The notes: a model not told the origin generated them from the sequence alone. Positions 27,012 to 37,337 are shown, counted from the first letter of the stretch. The stretch is DNA of 52,278 nucleotides from an uncultured Clostridium sp. (GCA_902492105.1 CABUKD010000007.1:1-52278); one strand, 5' to 3'. Translations and numbers: made by a program.

Positions 27012-29669
27012 ATGGATATACAGAAAGCTTACGGCCAAGATTGTGTAAATAGTGTTTCACAATTTGTAGAAACACATCAAGTGAATCTAGAAGGAATAAC
27101 AGAAGAAGAAGTAAAAAAAAGACAAACAAGTTATGGGAAAAACCAAATTAAGCAAGCAAAGCCAAAAAAATGGTACCATTATTTATGGGAAAGTTTTAGA
27201 AGTCCTTTTAATTTAATTTTATTGGGCATTACAATTGTATTAATTTATACAGATGTTATCTTAACGAGTCCTCCCAATTATGCCAATATTATTGTAGTTA
27301 TTACACTTATGCTAGTAAGTACTTTACTAGAGTTTTTTGAAGTATTTAAATCAAATAAAGCAGCAGAAAAACTAAAGAAACTAGTAGCGGTAAAAACTAC
27401 AGTATTAAGAGAAGGAAAAGAAAAAAAAGTATTTTTAGATGACATTACAGTTGGAGATATTATTATTTTATCTGCAGGAGATTTAATTCCAGCAGATCTT
27501 AGAATTATAGACGAAAAAGATTTATATGTGGTACAATCTTCTTTAACCGGAGAATCAGAAGCAGTTAGAAAGTTAGCAACCAGTGAATTAAAATCCATAG
27601 AAAAAATAGATGATATTACAGATTTAGATACAATTTGTTTTATGGGAACCAATGTAATGAGTGGAACTGCAAAAGGAGTTGTTATTAAAATTGCAGATGA
27701 TACTTATTTTGGAAAAGTGGCAGAAAGTATTGAAGAAGCAAAGCCTAAAACAAATTTTCAAAAAGGAATTGAAAGTGTTAGTAAATTATTAATTCGTTTT
27801 ATGCTAGTTTTAATACCTATTACTTTTTTAATTAATGCTTTTAAACATGATTCTTTAGTTGCTTTTACCTTTGCTGTAGCAATTGCAATAGGAATTACTC
27901 CTTTGTTACTTCCTGTTATTTTATCTTCTAGCTTAGCAAAAGGTGCTGTTAATATGTCTAAGAAAAAGACAATTGTGAAAAGACTTGACAGTATTCAATC
28001 CTTTGGTGCAATGAATATTTTATGTACAGATAAAACGGGAACCTTAACAGAAGACAGAATTGTATTAGAAAAATACTTAAATTTAGAAGGAGAAGAAGAT
28101 AAAGCTATTTTAAAAACAGCATTTCTAAACTCCTATTTTCAAACAGGATTAGAAGGAAATATAGATGAAGCTATTATAAAAAGAGTGGAACAAGAAGGAC
28201 TAAAAGATTTTAAAAAACAGTATCAAAAAATAGATGAAATTCCCTTTGACTTTTCTAGAAGAAAGTTATCAGTTATCCTAAAAAACAAAGAGGGACAAAT
28301 ACAAATGATAACTAAGGGAGCTGTAGAAGAAATTCTAGCTAGTTGTACACAAATGCAAGAAAAAGATGGCAGTGTTAGACCTATTAATACACAAGCCAAA
28401 CAAAATATTAAAAAAATGACAAAAGAATTAAATGAAAACGGACTAAGAGTAATTGCAATTTGTACCAAAAACATAGAAGAAGAGGATATTCCTCTTATAG
28501 AAAAAAATGAACCAAAAGTAGGCAATCAAAAAGGAAAAAATACTCACTATAATTTTACCAAAAATGATGAACAAAAAATGACTTTAGTAGGTTTTGTAGG
28601 ATTTTTAGATCCACCAAAGAAAAGTGCGAAAGAAGAAATAGAAAGATTAAACCGTGATGGCATCCGTGTAATGGTTTTAACAGGTGATAATGAATATGTA
28701 ACAAAAGCAATTTGCCAAAAGGTTAATATTAATACAGACAAAATTGTACTAGGGAGCAAAATAGATAAAATATCAGATACTGCTTTGGCAAGACTATTAA
28801 AAAAGACGAATGTTTATGCAAAATTATCTCCTATTCAAAAAGCAAGAATTGTACGTGTTTTAAAAGAACATGGTAATATTGTAGGATACATGGGGGATGG
28901 CATTAATGATGCTCCTTCTTTAAATAATGCAGAAGTTGGTATTTCAGTAGATACTGCAGTAGATATTACAAAAGAAACAGCAGATATTATTTTGCTAAAG
29001 AAAAATTTAAATGTATTAACAGATGGGGTAATAGAAGGAAGAAAAACCTTTGGCAATTTATTAAAATATATTAAAATGGCAGTAAGTTTTAATTTTGGAG
29101 AAGTACTTTCTATTTTAATTGCAAGTATTTTCTTGCCATTTTTCCCAATTACTCCAATCCAACTACTAGTACAAAGTTTATTATATGATATTGGACAATT
29201 ATCCATTCCATATGATAATGTAGATCATGAATATCTAGTAAAACCAAAAAAATGGGATATGAAGGGAATCAAAAAATTTATGTTATGGATGGGACCAACT
29301 AGTTCTATTTTTGACCTTACTATATTTGCACTTTTATGGTTTGGTTTTGGTATTCGAGAAGCGGCTCTTTTCCAAACAATTTGGTTTTCTTATGGAGTAG
29401 TTTCTAATTTAGTAGGACTTCATATTATTAGAACAGCTAAAACACCATTTGTACAAAGTAATGCCTCTAAAGCAGTATATGCTACCTCTATTATTTTAAG
29501 TATCGTTGCTATTATTATTCCTTTTACTGCCTTAGGAAGAATGATTGGACTAGTAGCAATTCCAATACAATATATATTTATTATCATCATAGGAATTCCT
29601 ATTTTATACTGTTTGGTAGCAACCATTGTAAAGAAAGAATATATTAAAAAATATGGTGAGTGGCTATAA
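27012..29669 (+). CDS. mgtA: Magnesium-translocating P-type ATPase (MgtA type)
   Basis: This is a P3B-type ATPase that imports Mg2+ at the cell membrane. It has 885 residues, ten predicted helices and all P-type motifs: the actuator TGES in SSLTGESEAV, the phosphorylated Asp in CTDKTGTLTED (about residue 340), the KGA nucleotide site, and the hinge MGDGINDAPSLNNAEVGISV. The membrane segment SFNFGEVLSILIASIFLPFF and the C-terminal LLYDIGQLSIPYDNVD are MgtA-specific. GAGGAG precedes ATG. I looked for an M-box Mg riboswitch in the 250-base leader and saw none. A single gene. Confidence 0.92.
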   Translation: MDIQKAYGQDCVNSVSQFVETHQVNLEGITEEEVKKRQTSYGKNQIKQAKPKKWYHYLWESFRSPFNLILLGITIVLIYTDVILTSPPNYANIIVVITLMLVSTLLEFFEVFKSNKAAEKLKKLVAVKTTVLREGKEKKVFLDDITVGDIIILSAGDLIPADLRIIDEKDLYVVQSSLTGESEAVRKLATSELKSIEKIDDITDLDTICFMGTNVMSGTAKGVVIKIADDTYFGKVAESIEEAKPKTNFQKGIESVSKLLIRFMLVLIPITFLINAFKHDSLVAFTFAVAIAIGITPLLLPVILSSSLAKGAVNMSKKKTIVKRLDSIQSFGAMNILCTDKTGTLTEDRIVLEKYLNLEGEEDKAILKTAFLNSYFQTGLEGNIDEAIIKRVEQEGLKDFKKQYQKIDEIPFDFSRRKLSVILKNKEGQIQMITKGAVEEILASCTQMQEKDGSVRPINTQAKQNIKKMTKELNENGLRVIAICTKNIEEEDIPLIEKNEPKVGNQKGKNTHYNFTKNDEQKMTLVGFVGFLDPPKKSAKEEIERLNRDGIRVMVLTGDNEYVTKAICQKVNINTDKIVLGSKIDKISDTALARLLKKTNVYAKLSPIQKARIVRVLKEHGNIVGYMGDGINDAPSLNNAEVGISVDTAVDITKETADIILLKKNLNVLTDGVIEGRKTFGNLLKYIKMAVSFNFGEVLSILIASIFLPFFPITPIQLLVQSLLYDIGQLSIPYDNVDHEYLVKPKKWDMKGIKKFMLWMGPTSSIFDLTIFALLWFGFGIREAALFQTIWFSYGVVSNLVGLHIIRTAKTPFVQSNASKAVYATSIILSIVAIIIPFTALGRMIGLVAIPIQYIFIIIIGIPILYCLVATIVKKEYIKKYGEWL

Positions 29670-29776
29670 AAAGTGTAAAAAATGGAAAAAAATGCAAAAA
29701 TCCCCTTTTCAAAATGCAAAATATATGATAAAATTATTAACATAATAGGTAAATATAATTAAGAGAGGGAAGATTT

Positions 29777-30466
29777 ATGGAAAAGAAAGATTTTAGTACG
29801 GAAAGACAAAACTTTCTTGGAGGAATTGTAGTAGGTAATAGAATAGAACCTATCAAACACCAAGAAGGACAAGATGCAAAACAGCCAATGGTACAATCTG
29901 AACAACAATATAAGCAGCAATTAGAAAAAATGCAAAAAGAAGAAGTATCTAGCATTATAAGCAAAAAAAAATACACATTAGAAACTAATAGAAAAGTAAA
30001 TGAATATATAAGAAGCTGTAGAAAAAAAGCTTATGATGGAACACTTAAAAAAACAGATATTCCTTTACTTAGAAAAGCTATTGTTAGAAAAAATGGTGGC
30101 AATACATCAAGAGAAGATGTAGACTTTTTTATACAATTTTGTTTAAGAACTAATAATATTGCTCAAGCTATTACATTAATTAATGAATTGGGAAATCAAA
30201 CTATTATTAATAGTTCAAGAAAAAAGCAGTTATTACAGGAATTAAATCAAGCACAAAAAATAAAAAAAGTAATGGAATATGTACAATATCTTGGTAAAGA
30301 CTATTATGGAGGAAAATTAACTACAAATGAAATTGCTAAAATGGTAGGAATGTCAGAAGTAGAAGTAATTAGAATTCATAAAGAATTTCAAAAGGGAATC
30401 GATCCACTAGCACAGTTAAAAATAAGCTTAAGGTTAGACAAAACACAAACAAGAGAAGAAAGATAA
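29777..30466 (+). CDS. Protein of unknown function with possible helix-turn-helix
   Basis: The 229-residue, hydrophilic product has a Gln/Glu-rich helical region (residues 35-65) and a basic central part. Near the C-terminus a possible helix-turn-helix reads LTTNEIAKMVGMSEVEVIRI. I do not recognise a family, and DNA binding is an inference from that segment alone. GAGAGGGAAG precedes the ATG. Only 24 bases separate it from mfd, so the two may be cotranscribed. Confidence 0.6.
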   Translation: MEKKDFSTERQNFLGGIVVGNRIEPIKHQEGQDAKQPMVQSEQQYKQQLEKMQKEEVSSIISKKKYTLETNRKVNEYIRSCRKKAYDGTLKKTDIPLLRKAIVRKNGGNTSREDVDFFIQFCLRTNNIAQAITLINELGNQTIINSSRKKQLLQELNQAQKIKKVMEYVQYLGKDYYGGKLTTNEIAKMVGMSEVEVIRIHKEFQKGIDPLAQLKISLRLDKTQTREER

Positions 30467-30490
30467 ATAAGAAAGTTAGGCTATTGTAAA

Positions 30491-33400
30491 ATGAATTTTT
30501 TAACACAAATTTTAGAAGAAAATTCAAAATTTCAGGAAATTTTGAATGGATTGCAAACTAAAATAAGTCCGATAGGAATATCGGGCTTATCTGACGTTGA
30601 AAAAATATATATGTTGGATGCTATTTTAGAAAAAGTAGAAAGACCAATATGTATACTTACCTATAACGAAATACAAGCTAAAAAGCTATACCAAGATTTA
30701 AAAAAATTTGGACAAAAAGTATGGTATTTTCCTAAAAGAGAAATAGCGGCATATGACTATATAGCAGAAAGCAAGGATTTACCATATGAAAGAATAGAAG
30801 TATTAAACCAAATCATGTTATCAGAAGAACATAAGAAACCTATGATAATTATTACTACCATAGAAGCAATCATGCAAAAGATGATAACAAAACAAGAACT
30901 TTACCAAAACAAAATAGATTTTAAAGTAGGTAAGACCTATTCTTTAGATTCCTTAAAAGAAAAATTAGTTCAATTAGGGTATGAACGAAATGATTTAATT
31001 GAAAATAAGGGGCAATTTAGTATCCGTGGTGGTATAGTAGATGTGGGACTATCTGAAAAAATAGGAGTAAGAATTGAATTTTGGGGAGATGAAGTAGATT
31101 CTATTCGTTATTTTCAAATTGCTTCTCAAAGGTCTACACAAATGCTAAAAGAAATTACTATTTTTCCAGCACATGAATTTATTGTAAGTAATTTACCTGC
31201 TTGTATTCAAAAAATTGAAGAAAACTATCCAGAAGAAAAACAAGATATTGAAATGATAAAAAGTGGAGACTATGTAAGTAAAATTGATAAATATTTTAAT
31301 CAATTTTATGAAAATACAGCAAGCTTTTTAGATTATTTAGCAGAAAATACGATTCTTGCAATAGACGAAAATACAAAAATAAAACAAAGACAGGAAAACA
31401 TTATAACAGACAATAAAAATTTAATCCAATCTTTACTAGAAAAAGAGCGTTTTGTTCCAGAATCCATTCAAAATATTAGCAATTATGAATATAACCTACC
31501 ACAAAAACAAATACTATATTTAGAGCAAAATGACAATTTAAAAAATATGACAAAATTCTATTTTAAGTCTAGAGAAATTAACATTTATACATTAGAATTA
31601 GACTTATTACTCTCTGATTTAAAAACTTATCAAAAAGAAAAAAAGAAAGTAGTTATTTTAGCAGGAAATGAAATTAGTAGTCAAAAAATAGTAAACCTAT
31701 TAAGAGAACAAGAAATGAATTATCAATATGAAGAAGCTCCTAAAAAAGTAACAGAAGGTGTTATTTTAGTAACAGTAGGAGGGCTTTCTTCTGGGTTTGA
31801 AAATTATGATTTGAATTTAGTAGTAATTAGTATGCAAAATACTTTAGAAGAGCCAGTTCGCAAAAAGAAAAAGCTTTCTAGTACTTTTAAAGAAGGGGAA
31901 AAGATAGTTTTTGCAGACTTAAAACCAGGAGACTATGTGGTACATCAAACACATGGTATAGGGCAATTTATAGGTGTAAATACCATTACAGCAGATAATG
32001 TTACCAAAGATTATATTAAAATTAAATATCGTAATGATGATATTTTATATGTACCAACAAATAACTTAGATAGTGTAAGAAAATATATAGGTGGAGGAGA
32101 AGCAGCTCCAAGACTTAACAAATTAGGAGGAAAAGAATGGAGTGCTACTACCAGCAAAGTAAAAAAACATCTGCAAGAAATTGCAAAAGATTTAGTAGAG
32201 TTGTATGCAAAACGTCAAAAAATAAAAGGTTATGCTTTTACACAAGATACTCCATGGCAAAAACAATTTGAAGACAGTTTTCCTTATGCAGAGACAGATG
32301 ACCAACTAAGATGTATAGAAGAAGTAAAAAAGGACATGGAAAAGCAGGCTCCTATGGATAGACTTTTATGTGGAGATGTAGGATATGGTAAAACAGAAGT
32401 GGCTATTCGTGCAGCCTTTAAGGCAGTGATGGATCAAAAACAAGTTGCTTACCTAGTGCCAACCACTATTCTTGCAAATCAACAATACGAAGAATTTAGA
32501 AATAGAATGAGTGGGTTTGCAATGAAAGTAGAATTATTAAACCGTTTTAGAACCAAAAAAGAACAAGAAGAAGTCATTAAAAAGTTAAAATTAGGGGAAG
32601 TAGATGTTGTAGTAGGAACCCATAGATTACTAAGCCAAGATATAGAGTTTAAAGACTTGGGATTATTAATTATAGATGAAGAACATCGCTTCGGAGTAAA
32701 AGATAAAGAAAAAATAAAACAATTAAAAACAAATGTAGACGTACTTACTATGACAGCAACTCCAATACCTAGAACCCTTCACATGTCTATTGTTGGAGTA
32801 AGAGATATGTCTGTTATTTATGAACCACCACAAAACAGAAAACCAGTACAAACCTATGTATTAGAATATGATAAAGAAGTAATACAAGAAGCAATTACCA
32901 GAGAAATAGAAAGAAATGGGCAAGTGTTTTATTTATTTAACCAAGTAGAGAACATCGAAAAAAAGGCTCATGAAATAGAAACTATGGTACCAGAAGCAAA
33001 AGTGGGATTTGCCCATGGAAAAATGTCTGGTAAAGAACTAGAAGAAATTATGGAAGACTTTATCCAAGGAAAAATTAATGTACTAGTATGTACTACTATT
33101 CTAGAATCTGGAATAGATATTCCTAATGCAAATACCATTATCATTGAAAATGCAGATAGATTAGGGTTAGCACAACTATATCAAATTCGAGGAAGAGTAG
33201 GAAGAGGAGAAAAACAAGCATATTGTTATGTTACTTATAGAAGGGATAAACTCTTATCAGAAGTAGCAGATAAACGTTTAAAAGCGATTAAAGAATTTAC
33301 TGAATTTGGTTCTGGATTTAAAATTGCTATGCGTGACCTACAAATTCGTGGTGCAGGAAGTATGCTTCGGAGAAATGCAACATGGTCATATGGAACAAGT

Positions 33401-33917
33401 TGGATATGATACCTACTGTAAATTACTAGATGAAGTAATTCTAGAAATGCAAGGTAAAGAAGTGCCAGTGGAACAAGATGTTCAAATTGACTTAAATCTT
33501 TCAAGCTATATTCCAGATGACTTTATTGATAATAGCAGTCAAAAAATTGAAATTTACCAAAATATTGCTTTATGCAAAACAGAAGAAGATATACAAAATG
33601 TAATAGATGAAGTAATAGACCGTTATGGAAGCTTACCAAAAGAATTAGATAATTTATTAGAAATAGCAAGAATTAAGGAACTTGCTAGAAAAGCAGGAGT
33701 TACCAAAATTACACAAAAACCAGAAGCAATCGTATTTTATTTCCAAAGAGAAGCTATGCCAGTTGAAAAAGTAGATGAATTATTAAAACAATATGGTATT
33801 GCTATTCGTTTCTCAAATGGAATAGAACCATATGTTACTTTCAAAATTGGAAAGAAAGAAGATAAGGAAATCATCAGTAAAGTAAAAGAGTTTTTGAATT
33901 TGGTAATAAAAGAGTAA
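30491..33917 (+). CDS. mfd: Transcription-repair coupling factor Mfd, decoded with +1 shift at CGG
   Basis: Mfd removes RNA polymerase stalled at lesions and recruits UvrA. The order is the UvrB-like N-terminal domain, then the CarD-like RNAP-interaction domain (PGDYVVHQTHGIGQFIGV). The RecG-like motor follows, with Walker A LLCGDVGYGKTE, DEEH in IIDEEHRFGVKDKEK, TATPIPRTLHMS and QIRGRVGRGEKQAYCY. The TRG and C-terminal TRCF domains complete it. The frame 30491-33409 joins the frame 33369-33917 at the in-frame CGG 33368-33370: IRGAGSML, then GEMQHGHMEQVGYDTYCKLL. This is the most conserved junction in the family. The joined length is 1141 residues, normal. The zero frame ends 13 codons after the CGG and lacks the whole D7 domain. 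Confidence 0.94.
33368..33371 (+). other. +1 frameshift site CGGA (mfd)
   Basis: The zero frame is ATG CTT CGG AGA AAT. Skipping C gives CTT GGA GAA ATG CAA CAT GGT, the conserved LGExQxGH motif of Mfd. Confidence 0.9.
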
Positions 33918-33963
33918 TGTCGAATTTTGTCACACGAAAAAAGAACAAAAGTTTACAAAAGTA

Positions 33964-33992
33964 TTGACTAACAAATAGAGTTCATTTATACT
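33964..33992 (+). promoter_or_regulatory. Toxin promoter of the type I toxin-antitoxin locus
   Basis: TTGACT, a 17-base spacer and TATACT; the transcript would begin near 33999. Confidence 0.8.
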
Positions 33993-34067
33993 AATAAGTA
34001 TAGATGAGATAGTATAGAGGAATCGTGATTGCCATCACCAATTCATAAGATGAGGAGGTGATGTGGT

Positions 34068-34178
34068 ATGATAGAGATATTAGTAGGACTTGTACATATA
34101 TTTATAATCACAACAGTATTTTTATTATTAACCGTATTTACCTTAATTATTTTTATTATAATTATGCTTAGTAAATAG
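34068..34178 (+). CDS. Small hydrophobic toxin-like peptide (type I system)
   Basis: The 36-residue peptide is almost entirely a membrane helix (FIITTVFLLLTVFTLIIFII) with a short start and a C-terminal Ser-Lys. This is typical of membrane-depolarising type I toxins. GAGGAGGTG lies 8 bases before the ATG. The mRNA has its own promoter and a strong terminator, and faces an antisense-type RNA from the opposite strand. The arrangement matches the convergent Fst/par-type loci of Gram-positive bacteria; the peptide sequence itself is not one I can name. Confidence 0.7.
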   Translation: MIEILVGLVHIFIITTVFLLLTVFTLIIFIIIMLSK

Positions 34179-34179
34179 T

Positions 34180-34264
34180 AATTGCGCCTCTAACTGCACA
34201 TTGAGGCGCACATTTTTTTAACCTCGATGGCAACCACAATTTCAAAGTGGTATCTCATCTTTAT
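34180..34264 (-). ncRNA. Antitoxin RNA of the type I system
   Basis: A leftward promoter (TTTACT, 16-base spacer, TATAAT at 34276-34271) would give an RNA of about 85 bases. It starts near 34264 and ends at the shared terminator. Its 5' part (AGATGAGATA and GGTTGCCATC) repeats blocks in the 5' leader of the toxin mRNA (34008-34040) as direct repeats on the two transcripts. The same blocks appear as an inverted repeat in DNA. In the par locus of plasmid pAD1 such repeats and the shared terminator are where the two RNAs pair. Confidence 0.65.
34183..34219. terminator. Shared bidirectional terminator of the toxin and antitoxin RNAs
   Basis: Stem TGCGCCTC / GAGGCGCA with a 12-base loop, then seven T residues. 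Both convergent RNAs would end in this hairpin. Confidence 0.85.
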
Positions 34265-34333
34265 ATATTTATTATACCACAATTTACTAAAAAGTAAATA
34301 GACAATATAAAAGTTAGAAAGGAAAATTATCAA

Positions 34334-35126
34334 ATGCAAATTATTTCTAGTAAAGATAATGAACAAATTAAATATATAAGAAAGTTAAAGGATAAAAAGT
34401 TCCGTGATGAAACAAATGAGTATTTAGTAGAGGGGATTAAGCTAGTAAGAGAAGCAATAGAAGAAAATACAAATATTAAAATGATTGTAATTTGTGAAGA
34501 TTGCGAAACAGATAAAACTATGGATCAAGCATTATTATATGAAATTGCAAAATATAATTGCATTTATGTAACAAAAAAATTATTCCAATCTATGACAGAT
34601 GTAGTAAACCCACAAGGTGTTATGGCAGTAATCGAAAAAGAAGACAGCATTGACAAAATAGATTTTACAGAAGATTTTATATTAGCTTTAGATGGAATAC
34701 AAGACCCAGGTAATTTAGGAACCATTTTGAGAACAGCAGACAGTGCAGATTTAAAACAAATTATTCTATCTGGGGACTGTGCAGACCCATACAATCCAAA
34801 AGTAGTACGTTCTACTATGGGGGCTATTTTTAGAATGAATATTGTAACTACACCAAACCTATTAAAAACTCTACAAGAAATAAAAAGACATAAATTTGAG
34901 ATTGTTGCGACATCCTTAGAAACAGAAAAAAGCATTTATGACATCTCCTACCATAAAAAAGTAGTGGTAATTGGAAATGAAGCAAAAGGAATATCAAAAG
35001 AAATACAAGAATTAGCAGATAAAAAAGTAAAAATTCCTATGCTCCGGAAAAACAGAAAGCTTAAATGCATCTGTAGCAGCAGGAATTATGATTTATGAAT
35101 ATGTAAAAGAAAAAATCAGCCAATAG
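34334..35126 (+). CDS. TrmH/SpoU-family RNA 2'-O-methyltransferase, decoded with +1 shift at CGG
   Basis: A SPOUT-class enzyme that methylates ribose 2'-O of rRNA or tRNA. It has an N-terminal substrate-binding domain, then motif 1 in ALDGIQDPGNLGTILRTADS and motif 2 in VVIGNEAKGIS. The join at the in-frame CGG 35045-35047 (KIPML, then GKTESLNASVAAGIMIYEYV) restores motif 3 of the knot that binds SAM. The joined length is 263 residues, typical of the RlmB/TsnR-like group; the exact target nucleotide is unknown. In the zero frame motif 3 is destroyed. The stop codon lies inside the REP-like hairpin at 35117. Confidence 0.9.
35045..35048 (+). other. +1 frameshift site CGGA (trmH-type gene)
   Basis: The zero frame is ATG CTC CGG AAA AAC. 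Skipping C gives CTC GGA AAA ACA GAA AGC TTA AAT, the conserved G-x-x-ESLN motif 3. Confidence 0.9.
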
Positions 35127-35152
35127 GGACGTACCTTTTTGGCTGATTTTTT
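35117..35152. repeat. Single REP-like hairpin used as terminator
   Basis: CAGCCA, AATAGGGACGTACC and TGGCTG followed by seven T. It has the same modules as 13101-13202, in inverse internal orientation. It overlaps the methyltransferase stop codon and ends next to the asnS stop, so it can end both convergent genes. Confidence 0.75.
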
Positions 35153-36543
35153 TAAAATTCACAATTTTTTGGTGTTCTAGGGAATGGAAGCACATCACGA
35201 ATATTTTGCATACCAGTTAAGTACATCATCATTCTTTCAAATCCAAGCCCAAAACCACTATGAGTGCAACTTCCATATCTTCTTAAATCCATATACCACC
35301 AATAATCTTCTTTCTTTAATCCAAGTTCTTCTAAACGTTTATTTAATTTTTCAAAATCATCTTCTCTTTGGCTACCACCAATAATTTCTCCAATGCCAGG
35401 AACCAAAAGATCAGTAGCAGCAACTGTTTTACCATCTGGATTTTGTTTCATATAAAAAGCTTTAATTTCTTTTGGATAGTCTGTTACAAAAACAGGTTTT
35501 CCAAAGATTTTTTCACTTAAATATCTTTCATGTTCAGTTTGAATATCAGTTCCCCATTCTACAGGGTATTCAAAGTTTTCGTTATTTTTTTCTAATTCTT
35601 TAATAGCATCTGTATAAGTAATTCTACCAAATTTAGAATTTAGTACATTATGTAATCTATCTAATAATCCATTATCAATAAATTGGTTAAAGAATTCCAT
35701 TTCTTCTGGAGCATTTTCTAAAACATAAGAAATAATATATTTAATCATATCTTCTGCTAAGTCCATATCATCATTTAAATCTGCAAAGCATATTTCAGGC
35801 TCAATCATCCAAAATTCAGCAGCATGTTTTACAGTATTAGAATTTTCTGCTCTAAAAGTAGGACCAAAAGTATAAACATTACGGAAAGCATGTGCAAAAG
35901 TTTCTACATCTAATTGTCCACTTACTGTTAAATGAGATTCTTTTCCAAAAAAGTCTTGTGAATAGTCCACTTTACCATCATCTGTTTTTGGAGTATTTTC
36001 CATGTCCATAGTTGTTACTCTAAACATTTCTCCTGCACCTTCACAGTCACTTCCTGTAATAATAGGGGTATGTACATAAACAAAGCCTCTTTCTTGGAAA
36101 AATTTATGAATAGCAAAAGCAAGTATGCTACGAACTCTAAAAACAGCATTAAAAGTATTGGTCCTTGGACGTAAATGAGAAACTGTTCTTAAATATTCAA
36201 AACTATGTCTTTTCTTTTGAAGCGGATAATCTAAATCTGCTTGATTAAAAATTTCTATATTGGTAGCTTTTATTTCAAAAGGTTGCTTTGCATTTTCTGT
36301 TTTTACCACTTGTCCTTTTACAATAATAGAAGAACTAATAGATAATTTTTTTACATCTTCAAAATTAGAAAGAGTGGTATCAAATACAATTTGTACATTT
36401 TTAAAAAAGCTACCATCATTTAATTCTATAAATCCAAAATTTTTAGAATCACGAAGTGTTTTTACCCAACCGGAAACTTGCACTTCCTGACTTAAGTATT
36501 TTTCAGTGTTTCTGTATAAATCCTTTACTAAAATATTTTCCAT
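35152..36543 (-). CDS. asnS: Asparaginyl-tRNA synthetase
   Basis: This class IIb synthetase charges tRNA-Asn. The N-terminal OB-fold anticodon-binding domain (VQVSGWVKTLRDSKNFGFIE) is followed by the class II core. Motif 2 is around FGPTFRAENSNT, and motif 3 is GFGLGFERMMMYLTGMQNIR. The ending DVLPFPRTPKNCEF is typical of AsnRS rather than AspRS. It has 463 residues. The ATG has GGGGG 11 bases upstream. A single gene, convergent with the methyltransferase. Confidence 0.96.
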   Translation of the reverse strand: MENILVKDLYRNTEKYLSQEVQVSGWVKTLRDSKNFGFIELNDGSFFKNVQIVFDTTLSNFEDVKKLSISSSIIVKGQVVKTENAKQPFEIKATNIEIFNQADLDYPLQKKRHSFEYLRTVSHLRPRTNTFNAVFRVRSILAFAIHKFFQERGFVYVHTPIITGSDCEGAGEMFRVTTMDMENTPKTDDGKVDYSQDFFGKESHLTVSGQLDVETFAHAFRNVYTFGPTFRAENSNTVKHAAEFWMIEPEICFADLNDDMDLAEDMIKYIISYVLENAPEEMEFFNQFIDNGLLDRLHNVLNSKFGRITYTDAIKELEKNNENFEYPVEWGTDIQTEHERYLSEKIFGKPVFVTDYPKEIKAFYMKQNPDGKTVAATDLLVPGIGEIIGGSQREDDFEKLNKRLEELGLKKEDYWWYMDLRRYGSCTHSGFGLGFERMMMYLTGMQNIRDVLPFPRTPKNCEF

Positions 36544-36709
36544 TATGAAAACCCCCTGTTACTATATGATTTACTAATTATATAAAAAAATACTGAGAAA
36601 TTCAATATTTCAGCTAAAAATAATTTACATATTTTTAAAAGACGTTATAATGCTCCATTAACAAATAAATAAACAGAAAAAGGGATAGATTGTTCTTCAT
36701 TTTCAATAA

Positions 36710-36744
36710 AAAAGAAACCTCTTAAAAAATAAGAGATTTCTTTT
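36710..36744 (-). terminator. Terminator of the orphan gene 36775-37131
   Basis: Arms AAAGAAACCTCTTA and TAAGAGATTTCTTT (one mismatch) with a T-rich flank on the minus strand. Confidence 0.7.
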
Positions 36745-36774
36745 CAATTTTCTCACTGAAAAAATTGACGAGGC

Positions 36775-37131
36775 TTATCTTGGAACGAAAATAAAACTGG
36801 TGCCTGCATAAAAGGAAAGCTGACAAAAATCGCTTTTATCAATAACCGGATATGAAGTTTCTGTTATTATTTCATATCCTTTTTCTTGAAAAGCATCATA
36901 AAGTTTAGAATACAAATGCTTTGCTATAAAAGCATATTTGTATTTTTCAACCCGTTCTTTGTTAACAGATTGGGTAGAAAAATTCCAAAAAGGATTTGCC
37001 AACCCCTTCTGTTCTGTTGCTTCATCCGCAATAAAAAAAGAACTGTAGATTTGTGCCAACTGTGAGCATAGAAAAGAAGCACTATCTAAAGGACTTCTTA
37101 TCTGGTCTGCAGGCGGAATTAAATCCAACAT
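36775..37131 (-). CDS. Orphan protein of unknown function
   Basis: The 118-residue soluble product has no signal peptide and no motif I recognise. GGAGG lies 8 bases before the chosen ATG; the upstream ATG has no site. Like the KH-domain orphan, it is a lone leftward gene with its own terminator and less A-rich codons. It holds the second plain in-frame CGG (36954-36952, Arg60 in VNKERVEKYK). A +1 shift there would end the protein after nine codons. This suggests recent transfer from a host where CGG is ordinary arginine. Confidence 0.6.
   Translation of the reverse strand: MLDLIPPADQIRSPLDSASFLCSQLAQIYSSFFIADEATEQKGLANPFWNFSTQSVNKERVEKYKYAFIAKHLYSKLYDAFQEKGYEIITETSYPVIDKSDFCQLSFYAGTSFIFVPR
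36952..36954 (-). other. Exceptional in-frame CGG without a shift (orphan gene)
   Basis: The codon reads as Arg60 between GAA and GTT. It is the second of the two exceptions to the CGG pattern. Confidence 0.8.
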
Positions 37132-37289
37132 AAATATACCTCCATTAATAAAATAGCGCTTGCCAAAAGCAAAATCATTATAACATTTATTTATATAAAA
37201 GACAAGACTAAGCAATTAGTGAAATAACAGGCTTAAAAGAGAAAAAAATAAAAAAAATTAGCAAATAAACAGTAGAATAGTGAAAAAAA

Positions 37290-37337
37290 CTTGTTTCTAA
37301 CAAAAAAATGCAGTATAATATACATGTTAGAAACAAG
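37290..37337 (+). promoter_or_regulatory. Probable aspS promoter framed by a 12-bp inverted repeat
   Basis: TTGTTT (37291-37296), a 17-base spacer and TATAAT (37314-37319) lie inside a perfect inverted repeat. Its arms are CTTGTTTCTAAC (37290-37301) and GTTAGAAACAAG (37326-37337). One arm covers the -35 element and the other covers the start site. This looks like an operator pair for a repressor. The rest of the 276-base gap before aspS is AT-rich, and I see no T-box. Confidence 0.6.
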
